Of a stretch of 64,000 nt of DNA, positions 26,965 through 33,137 are shown in pieces. Made by a program: the position numbers and the translations under genes. Origin of the DNA: Paenibacillus sp. LS1 (GTDB lineage: Bacteria > Bacillota > Bacilli > Paenibacillales > Paenibacillaceae); the NCBI RefSeq assembly GCF_026013365.1, contig NZ_JAPDOE010000001.1:2046001-2110000 (forward strand). Direction: 5' to 3'. Numbering within the stretch: position 1 is the stretch's first letter; each line of letters opens with the position of its first letter. Under the pieces are notes generated by a model. The model was given only the letters and a program-made list of their open reading frames with translations. It made no database searches and was not told the origin of the DNA.

Positions 26965-26994
26965 ATATTAAGGGGACTCGATTTGATGTGTCAA
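26965..26994 (-). promoter_or_regulatory. Promoter of the rtcB leader
   Basis: Minus-strand TTGACA (26989-26994), 18-bp spacer, TAATAT (26965-26970). It is a strong sigma-A match pointing towards rtcB. Confidence 0.75.
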
Positions 26995-27040
26995 CCCTTT
27001 TCTTGGAAATTGGTCCATGGCGCAGATTACATATATAAAC

Positions 27041-27078
27041 AAAAACAGGAGACTGTCCTAAGACAACCTCCTGTTTTT
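27041..27078 (-). terminator. Terminator of the TerC-type gene
   Basis: AAAAACAGGAG (27041-27051) pairs with CTCCTGTTTTT (27068-27078), inner GTC/GAC pairs; T-rich on both sides. Confidence 0.85.
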
Positions 27079-27113
27079 CTAATAATAATGATGTTGTTAG
27101 CGTAACATGATTA

Positions 27114-27935
27114 TTACAGTCCTGCTTGTTTTTCCAACTCTTCAACCGGATTCTCGTCTTCTTTTTCAGGAGCTTTGGAAGACAGGAACCAACCACATAC
27201 CGCAATGGTGATCAGTACAATATAGAATCCGAATTTCCAAATTTTATTTTCCGGGAAATGCTCATCCAGAACACCCAATGAAGGGTGTGCGAGTGTAATA
27301 ACTGCAAGCTTAACCCCTACCCAACCTACGATGACAAAAGCCGCAACTTCAAGCCCTGGACGGGAATGAAGCAATTTCACAAAGTATGTGGCTGCAAAAC
27401 GCATGATCACAAGCCCGATGAATCCACCGAGGAAGATAACGATAAACTGTCCACCGTCAAGTCCGCCAATTGGAGGCAATCCACTTGGTGGCAACGCCAC
27501 AGCCAAGGCAACGGCAGCCAAAATGGAATCGACTGCAAATGCGATATCTGCTACTTCGACCTTGAAAACGGTCATCCAGAAACCGGATTGTTTTTTCGGT
27601 TTCTTAGGCGTTGAATCAGCTGCTTCATCCGTCTTATTTCGACTACCCAGTATCTTTTTAACGATGTGGTTAATCGAAATGTACAGGAGGTACAGGGCAC
27701 CGATCGCTTGTACTTGCCATACATCGACGAGGAAAGAGATCAGGAATAACGAACCTAATCTGAAAACAAATGCACCCACCAAACCATAGAACAACGCTTT
27801 TTTTCGTTTCTCCTCAGGTAAGTGTTTAACCATAATTGCGAGTACCAATGCATTATCTGCTGCAAGTAGTCCTTCAAGAACTACTAAGACGGCCAGCACC
27901 CACCCATATTCCAATAACAATGAAACTTCCAACAT
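27114..27935 (-). CDS. TerC family membrane protein (manganese exporter type)
   Basis: 273-residue membrane protein with about seven helices. TerC hallmarks are the acidic intramembrane segments EGLLAADNALVLAIM near the N-terminus and FKVEVADIAFAVDSILA in the middle. B. subtilis homologues (YkoY/MeeY type) export Mn2+ to extracytoplasmic enzymes, and this gene lies behind a yybP-ykoY Mn riboswitch, which supports the same role. The start at 27935 has AAGGAGG 6-7 bases upstream; the longer open frame runs into the terminator hairpin. The acidic C-terminus is cytosolic. Confidence 0.9.
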   Translation of the reverse strand: MLEVSLLLEYGWVLAVLVVLEGLLAADNALVLAIMVKHLPEEKRKKALFYGLVGAFVFRLGSLFLISFLVDVWQVQAIGALYLLYISINHIVKKILGSRNKTDEAADSTPKKPKKQSGFWMTVFKVEVADIAFAVDSILAAVALAVALPPSGLPPIGGLDGGQFIVIFLGGFIGLVIMRFAATYFVKLLHSRPGLEVAAFVIVGWVGVKLAVITLAHPSLGVLDEHFPENKIWKFGFYIVLITIAVCGWFLSSKAPEKEDENPVEELEKQAGL

Positions 27936-27965
27936 TGACTCCTCCTTAATATCCTTATGATGTAC

Positions 27966-28004
27966 AAAAAAAAGGACCTTTACCATCACTGGTAAGGTCC
28001 TTTT
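27966..28004 (-). terminator. Second terminator in the TerC leader
   Basis: AAAAGGACCTTACC pairs with GGTAAAGGTCCTTTT on the minus strand, with a run of eight T's. Stem sequence is nearly identical to the first terminator upstream. Confidence 0.8.
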
Positions 28005-28012
28005 ATATCCAC

Positions 28013-28055
28013 AAAAAGAGACCTTTACCGAGCATGAAAACTTGGTAAAGGTCTC
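28013..28055 (-). terminator. First terminator in the TerC leader (riboswitch platform)
   Basis: GAGACCTTTACC (28044-28055 on the plus strand) pairs perfectly with GGTAAAGGTCTC (28018-28029), followed by TTTTTG. It directly abuts the aptamer. Confidence 0.88.
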
Positions 28056-28139
28056 GCTAACAACAAAATTGCTGCCAATAAAGCCGGGGATATGATCCCG
28101 AATTGACGACTTTACTGTAAAAGCTACTCCCCTTTAACA
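28056..28139 (-). promoter_or_regulatory. yybP-ykoY manganese riboswitch
   Basis: The minus strand reads AAAGGGGAGTAGC, then GTCGTCAATTCGGG, then CCCCGGCTTTATTGGCAGC and AATTTTGTTGTTAGC, the conserved blocks of the yybP-ykoY aptamer. The class binds Mn2+ and turns on Mn-efflux genes by preventing termination (family knowledge). It precedes the TerC-type gene and two terminators. Confidence 0.95.
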
Positions 28140-28183
28140 GGAATATGTAGTTTTAGTTGAAACAGGTTGTTTAACCTATACCC

Positions 28184-28213
28184 ATAATATTTCATAACGT
28201 TAAATAAAGTCAA
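28184..28213 (-). promoter_or_regulatory. Promoter of the Mn riboswitch transcript
   Basis: Minus-strand TTGACT (28208-28213), 18-bp spacer, TATTAT (28184-28189). The -35 overlaps the stop codon of the upstream gene. Confidence 0.75.
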
Positions 28214-28521
28214 GCTTTATTTAGTTGACGGTACAGCTTACGAAATACGACAACATCGTAGATCATATTGCCCAGCGGAATGAAAGAAACGAAGAATAAA
28301 GCAATTGGACGGCGCAGACGCCACTTCTGTGAGGTATACAAACTCACCATAAATAACAAGTACATTAAAAACAAAAACCCGTACAAATTTCCAAACCATG
28401 TGACAGCCTGCGGCATAATCCCGGCATCTCTCAATGGAAAAGCAACAAACAGCAGCAATACGTACGAAATGCCCTGTAACCACAACATCAGCCGGAAGCG
28501 CCCCAGCATAGAATGTAACAT
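28210..28521 (-). CDS. DUF3817-like integral membrane protein
   Basis: 103-residue protein with three hydrophobic helices (about 8-28, 42-62, 75-95) and the pattern LQGISYVLLLFVAFPL then WFGNLYGFLFLMYLL, typical of small DUF3817/YdzA-type membrane proteins. AGGAGG lies 6 bases before the ATG at 28521; an adjacent ATG at 28524 is equally in frame. Function is unknown. The promoter of the next gene's riboswitch overlaps its stop codon. Confidence 0.7.
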   Translation of the reverse strand: MLHSMLGRFRLMLWLQGISYVLLLFVAFPLRDAGIMPQAVTWFGNLYGFLFLMYLLFMVSLYTSQKWRLRRPIALFFVSFIPLGNMIYDVVVFRKLYRQLNKA

Positions 28522-28737
28522 CATTTTCCTCCTGCTTCTATACATGTAACGAACTCAATAGTTCCCGTACAGTATATCACAAAAGCCGAATATCTCCGCT
28601 CCAATCCATACAGCAGATTATTCCTGCATGCTCATATGGCTGGTTCACCGGCCTGTTCGCAGGAGCCAAATGCTTCTGCTGCTCATAGGATATATGACGA
28701 AGATTGTTACCAATGTCGGACAAGGAGGAGCCTGTTA

Positions 28738-29841
28738 ATGAAAATAGCTATGGTTGCACCCGAGAAATTGCCTTTGCCCGGAAACGGTTCAGTGGAAATC
28801 TGCATTCTGGGGATCGCTCGTGAACTTGCACATCGTCATCAGGTGACCATCATAAGTCGTCAAATGGCAGGTCTCGCCACCACGGAGCTAATCGACGGCA
28901 TTACCATACAGCGTGTTCCTGCATCGAGTCCTCTCGGGTACACCAAAGCAGCAATACGTTTGTTATCCAAACAAGCTTATGATGTGATTCAAGTGGATAA
29001 CAGGCCCCGCAGTATGGCTGCCATTAAACGAGCTTTTCCACGCACTCCCGTTGTCCTTTATCTTCACTCGTTAATGTTCGCACAGCCTGGACCTTCCAGA
29101 CTTGCATTGATGAAAAAAGCTGATTGGATTGCCGTCAACAGTCAATCCTTGCGACAAAGGCTAGGACGCAGATTCCCGCTCATAAAACGCCGGATGAGTG
29201 TTGTTCCACTGGGTGCAGATTTAAGCCGCTTCAGGCCTGCTGAGTCAAGTGAAGAACAGCTTCGCCTGCGTACACAATTTGCAATAACTAAACCCTTCTC
29301 TATTCTGTATGTCGGCCGACTCATCCCTGGCAAAGGTGTGGACGTATTAATACGTGCCACTGCCCTTCTCCAGCAAGAGATGCCTGTTCAACTGGTTGTT
29401 GCAGGCAAAGGTCCTCCGTATTATGTGCGAAGACTTCGTGAGCTTGCTCGAAAACAAAAAGTCCATATATCCTTCCGCGGTCAGATAAACCATGAATATA
29501 TCGACCAGTTGTATCGGGCAGTCGATTGCCTGGTATGCCCCTCTCAAGAACATGAAGCCTTTGGTCTGGTTAATGTTGAAGCGATGGCTTCGGGATTGCC
29601 CGTCATTGCTTCTGATAACGGAGGTATTCGTGAAATTATTGAATCAGGGATCAATGGATACCTTGTCACCTCTTATAAACGTCCCCAACGTTTCGCTTCT
29701 TGCCTGAACAAACTTGCAAGCAATCCGGCTTCTGCCGAATTGTTAGGTAAGACTGGCCGAGATAGCGCAATGGCACATTTTAGTTGGGCTAGAACAGCCA
29801 TACATCTGGAAGCCACCTATACCAGGCTCATCCGTGAATGA
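28738..29841 (+). CDS. GT4 family glycosyltransferase, CotSA-like
   Basis: 367-residue GT-B fold transferase. The N-terminal MKIAMVAPEKLPLP strongly recalls the spore-coat CotSA group. The C-terminal domain has LYVGRLIPGKGVDVLIRA, then the EHEAFGLVNVEAMASGLPVI nucleotide-sugar motif with its conserved Glu residues, and GGIREII. No signal peptide. GGAGGAG about 9 bases before the ATG at 28738 sets the start, although the frame extends 34 codons upstream. It stands alone; whether it acts on spore coat or cell-wall glycans is not shown. Confidence 0.85.
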   Translation: MKIAMVAPEKLPLPGNGSVEICILGIARELAHRHQVTIISRQMAGLATTELIDGITIQRVPASSPLGYTKAAIRLLSKQAYDVIQVDNRPRSMAAIKRAFPRTPVVLYLHSLMFAQPGPSRLALMKKADWIAVNSQSLRQRLGRRFPLIKRRMSVVPLGADLSRFRPAESSEEQLRLRTQFAITKPFSILYVGRLIPGKGVDVLIRATALLQQEMPVQLVVAGKGPPYYVRRLRELARKQKVHISFRGQINHEYIDQLYRAVDCLVCPSQEHEAFGLVNVEAMASGLPVIASDNGGIREIIESGINGYLVTSYKRPQRFASCLNKLASNPASAELLGKTGRDSAMAHFSWARTAIHLEATYTRLIRE

Positions 29842-29899
29842 GCCTCCTTCCGTTTTAAGAATCACCTCTAGCCCACATGGAGGCATTCTTGTGAGATGT

Positions 29900-30262
29900 T
29901 TAAGCTTTTTCACGAGATTGCCACCCGCTAATAAAAGAATCCATCTGAGGAACGGGAATTTGGCTCATCTCAATTAACTCCATAATAATCATATCTCTCA
30001 TCATGAAGCGTACTTTGGCACATGTTAGTTGATGAAATACATCATAGAATGCCATCCCTGTCCAACATCCATGCGGTACGACAAGCGGATCATTAACGAT
30101 ATAACCTACGGCTCCAATTGGGGGAATAACAACCTTAATGGCTTGATGGTCCAAGCGATTATCTGGATCTTTGACGAGATACACGGTATCCCCCACATGT
30201 AAAGCCTGCACTCCATGGTAATGGTCCATCCCATACATAGCTGCGAATAATTTGTTACTCAT
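29900..30262 (-). CDS. HIRAN-domain-like protein
   Basis: 120-residue protein consisting almost wholly of a HIRAN-like fold: VQALHVGDTVYLVKDPDNRLDHQAIKVV and GAVGYIVNDP are the diagnostic strand and loop (about 18-58). HIRAN domains bind 3' single-stranded DNA ends in eukaryotic helicases; free-standing bacterial versions are uncharacterised. GGAG-CAGGTGAT precedes the ATG. It starts 41 bp after the WYL regulator gene on the same strand, so an operon is likely. The C-terminal half (about 65-120) is helical and unassigned. Confidence 0.68.
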   Translation of the reverse strand: MSNKLFAAMYGMDHYHGVQALHVGDTVYLVKDPDNRLDHQAIKVVIPPIGAVGYIVNDPLVVPHGCWTGMAFYDVFHQLTCAKVRFMMRDMIIMELIEMSQIPVPQMDSFISGWQSREKA

Positions 30263-30303
30263 ATCACCTGCTCCTTTTCCTGTATTTCTCCATTATGAAA
30301 ATT

Positions 30304-31275
30304 TCACAAAGATACTTCGTTGTCATAATGCTCCAACCACTCCACGAGTTGCCTGCGTATCTCTCTACGAAACTCACGAGGTTCAAGTACCTCTGCCTCG
30401 GGTCCGAATTGATACAACCATTTCAAAAATTCTCGGCTGCTATTCAGTGTCACTTCAAATAACAATCCCCCATCCGACATATCCGTCATTCGCGGGCGAA
30501 CAAACATTTCTTCTTCTTTTATGTAGGGGGCTATTTTCTCAGAGAATCTTACCTTGAAATGGATATTCTCGTCGCCACGGTCAATGGACCATGTGTTCTT
30601 CATGTACTGCGTTATGTTGAAACCACCCTTGTCGAATCCGGCATGTGTTCTTGTCACATCCAGAAAGCGGCTAATTCGAAACAATCGAACTTTTTGCAGC
30701 AAATGACAGTATCCAATCAAATAAAAACGTTGATCACGCGGAATGAGATAGTAGGGATCGATATCCCGGACTGTAATCTCATTCCTTGTCAACGTATGAT
30801 ATTGAGTACGAATCGTTTGCTGACTTAGGATCGCTTCAATGATGGGAATCAGCAAATTGGGATCTTTTCCTTCCTCACGATAAGCTGGCGTGCCCATGCG
30901 AATAATTCCCGCAATATTCTCTACAATGTCACTGTTTCTTGATTTTAATTTGGTATGAGCCGACATGACCTTGTCAAAAGCAGAATCGAATTCAGCAGGT
31001 AACTTGGAGGTATCAACTACGGACGGAAGCATCGAGAAGACCATCGCTTCCTGTTCAGTAAAGTCTAACGGATACATCGCAAACTCACCAATAAATCGGT
31101 ATCCCTTGCCATATCCTTCGTTCATAATAGGGGCGACCCTGTCCAAAATCCGGAGATCACGATATATCGTGCGTACAGTTGTACCGCATTTCAGCGCCAA
31201 CTCCTTGGCAGAAATTCCTGGATTTGCTTGTATAGCCTGAAGTATACGCAGCAGACGAATTAATTTCTCTGTCAT
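30304..31275 (-). CDS. YafY-type HTH/WYL transcriptional regulator
   Basis: 323 residues: N-terminal winged HTH (about 1-60; RLLRILQAIQANPGISAKEL, TVRTIYRDLRILD) and a WYL domain (about 140-225; PYYLIPRDQRFYLIGYCH), then a C-terminal WCX-like part. WYL proteins often sense nucleic-acid ligands and control DNA-damage or phage-defence genes. AAGGGGAG lies upstream of the ATG. It is followed by the HIRAN-like gene. A TAGTTC-N10-GAACTA dyad lies 40-60 bp upstream and may be its own operator. Confidence 0.88.
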   Translation of the reverse strand: MTEKLIRLLRILQAIQANPGISAKELALKCGTTVRTIYRDLRILDRVAPIMNEGYGKGYRFIGEFAMYPLDFTEQEAMVFSMLPSVVDTSKLPAEFDSAFDKVMSAHTKLKSRNSDIVENIAGIIRMGTPAYREEGKDPNLLIPIIEAILSQQTIRTQYHTLTRNEITVRDIDPYYLIPRDQRFYLIGYCHLLQKVRLFRISRFLDVTRTHAGFDKGGFNITQYMKNTWSIDRGDENIHFKVRFSEKIAPYIKEEEMFVRPRMTDMSDGGLLFEVTLNSSREFLKWLYQFGPEAEVLEPREFRREIRRQLVEWLEHYDNEVSL

Positions 31276-31314
31276 GTAGTTTCTCCCCTTCGATATTTTA
31301 TCGGCAAGGAAAAC

Positions 31315-31336
31315 TAGTTCCTTTAGTACAGAACTA
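31315..31336. promoter_or_regulatory. Inverted repeat upstream of WYL regulator
   Basis: TAGTTC (31315-31320) and GAACTA (31331-31336) with 10 bp between, followed by CTAAA-TC-TTTAG. Position fits an autoregulatory operator. The rest of 31276-31501 is AT-rich with nothing else recognisable. Confidence 0.4.
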
Positions 31337-31501
31337 AATCTTTAGTCCCAATATTATTTTCGCAATTTCACCGTTTGTATATAGTTCAATTGCACTCTTA
31401 CCCCCTTTTAATATACATTCTCTTACTTGCTTGCGTAAAACATTAACCCAAAAGACCTTATACCTAAGCCTGAAAGCCTATACAATTTTCTAAAAATAAT
31501 A

Positions 31502-31541
31502 CAAAAAAAGCCCTGATCTCTACAAAGAGACAAGGCTTTTC
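31502..31541 (-). terminator. Intrinsic terminator
   Basis: AAAGCC...CTC and GAG...GGCTTT form an imperfect stem with TTTTTTTG on the minus strand, just past the stop of the gene ending at 31549. Confidence 0.75.
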
Positions 31542-31548
31542 TCAGAAT

Positions 31549-32070
31549 TTACTGGTTATGCAACTGTAATAATTGATCCATCACATTCGCCATATGCTCA
31601 CAGAGTTCAGGAATATCTCCCATCTGGTCCTCATTCACACTGCGGTCAAAGTATATATGAGCCGTGACGTTGTACGTGATCGGCTGTTCATCAAAGATAT
31701 ATAGGATGTTCTGGCACACCCTTTGCTCAAGCCAGCTCTGCTGCAATATCGAACGAATAGCCGGACACTGCGTCTCAGGCTCCTTCACAATCATTCCAAA
31801 CCGAAGTTCTAGGCGGCAACCCGGTTGTGCACCAGGCGTCTCCAGAATCTCTGCTGCAAGCTCCTCAAGGGAGCTGCTGAGCACGACCTCACCCGTTACT
31901 TCCGGATGATCCCTGAGACAGAATTGTAACATGAACTCTCTGGACATTACCGCCATCTCCAGCCGATCTTTACGCCCCATAATCTGAATACGCTCATCCA
32001 GGTTATCCATATCATAGAGATGATTCTCAAACCCGACTTTCAGATTGTCATACACCGTTGGATCAAACAT
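31549..32070 (-). CDS. Conserved-looking hypothetical protein
   Basis: 173-residue acidic soluble protein; I do not recognise the family. It has alternating beta/alpha segments (GCRLELRFGMIV, NVTAHIYFDRS) and two Cys residues, no signal or membrane segment. The ribosome binding site is weak (AAGTGGG about 10 bases upstream). It has its own terminator and lies 156 bp downstream of the L25 gene, which also has its own terminator, so it is probably a separate unit. Confidence 0.6.
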   Translation of the reverse strand: MFDPTVYDNLKVGFENHLYDMDNLDERIQIMGRKDRLEMAVMSREFMLQFCLRDHPEVTGEVVLSSSLEELAAEILETPGAQPGCRLELRFGMIVKEPETQCPAIRSILQQSWLEQRVCQNILYIFDEQPITYNVTAHIYFDRSVNEDQMGDIPELCEHMANVMDQLLQLHNQ

Positions 32071-32154
32071 TGAAATAAACCCACTTTCTTATCCTTTAAC
32101 ATGTATTGTAGTACATTCTCATTTCTCATGCGAACGAACTCTCTTTGCTCGGAA

Positions 32155-32188
32155 AATAAAAAAAGCCCAGTCACTAGGACTGGGCTTT
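32155..32188 (-). terminator. Intrinsic terminator of the L25 gene
   Basis: AAAGCCCAGTC pairs perfectly with GACTGGGCTTT, followed by TTTTATTT on the minus strand. Confidence 0.92.
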
Positions 32189-32226
32189 GGTTCAGCATGG
32201 GATCTGACGAGATCCCTGAGCTTGGC

Positions 32227-32856
32227 CTATTCTTCTTCAGCTTTTTCTTCAGCTGCCGGTTCAGCTTCCTCAGCAGATGCCGTTGGCTCTTCCTCAACCG
32301 CTTGTGGCGGCATGACGGACGCGATGATGGATTCAGGTGATGTTACGAGTGTCAAACCTTTATCCAGTTTGATATCCGCAGCAGTCAAGCGATCACCAAT
32401 GTCCAATCCGCTCACATCAACCTCAATGGAAGTTGGCAGATCGGCAGGCAATCCTTCTACTTCCAATTGTGTTTCTTGTGTCTGGAATACACCGCCAGCC
32501 TTCGAACCGGCTGCTGTACCCTGGAAGTCGATCGATACACTTACGCTGATCGGCTTGTTCTTGGAAATTTGCAGAAAGTCTACATGCAGCAAACGTCCGT
32601 TACGCTCTTGCTGATCTTTGATCAGCACCGGAACCGTTTTACCACCCTCAACATTCAAGTTGAACATTTCGGAGCGGCCTGTGCGTGCCACTTTCAGCAT
32701 TTCTTTTTCATCTACATGTATGGAGGCACCTTCTTGTCCCGGGCCGTATACGACAGCGGGAACTCGTCCACCTTGTCTTAACAGGCGCAGTGCTGCACCT
32801 TTCTTTTCAGTTCTTGGCGTTGCTGTAAGTTGAGCCATTTTTCCGTTGGATTTCAT
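32227..32856 (-). CDS. 50S ribosomal protein L25/general stress protein Ctc
   Basis: 209 residues, the long (Ctc) form. The N-terminal L25 domain (about 8-96; GRVPAVVYG, RNGRLLHVDFLQI) binds 5S rRNA. The C-terminal beta domain (about 98-190; PADLPTSIEVDVSGLDIGD) is typical of TL5/Ctc. A Glu/Ala-rich tail ends the protein. AAGGAGGA lies about 10 bases before the ATG. In Bacillus the homologue is stress induced and lies elsewhere in the genome; here it is monocistronic. Confidence 0.93.
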   Translation of the reverse strand: MKSNGKMAQLTATPRTEKKGAALRLLRQGGRVPAVVYGPGQEGASIHVDEKEMLKVARTGRSEMFNLNVEGGKTVPVLIKDQQERNGRLLHVDFLQISKNKPISVSVSIDFQGTAAGSKAGGVFQTQETQLEVEGLPADLPTSIEVDVSGLDIGDRLTAADIKLDKGLTLVTSPESIIASVMPPQAVEEEPTASAEEAEPAAEEKAEEE

Positions 32857-33054
32857 GATTGAACATCCTCCTTCAAGGGATCACTACATTATATTTGTTG
32901 GAAAGCGCTAAGGCTTCTCTCGTAGACCATAACGGTCTTTTTTCTTTGGCCGAATCGTGGGCCATATCTATATTTACCCCAATGATAGAGGATCTCAAAC
33001 ACGAAACAGGACATTTCTTTATTTTTGGGCAAGCTATGCTACGTATAATCAGAC
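32857..33054. other. Intergenic region between L25 and pullulanase genes
   Basis: It contains a TATAAT-like box at about 32889-32894 on the minus strand that could serve the L25 gene, and an AGACC/GGTCT hairpin with T's on the plus strand that ends no visible gene. No ORF is supportable. Confidence 0.4.
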
Positions 33055-33086
33055 CAAAAAAGCAGTCGGAATCTCTTCCAACTGCT
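33055..33086 (-). terminator. Intrinsic terminator of pullulanase gene 1
   Basis: AGCAGTTGGAA pairs with TTCCGACTGCT (one wobble), followed by TTTTTT on the minus strand. Confidence 0.88.
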
Positions 33087-33137
33087 GGTTTATCAAGGGT
33101 TTTGACGAAATACCTGATGATGTTATTCAAAAGAAAG

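Noticed and set aside
32920..32945. Plus-strand hairpin AGACC/GGTCT with T-run as a terminator
   Set aside because: No plus-strand gene or promoter leads into it; the 5-bp stem may be chance or part of the L25 leader read on the other strand.
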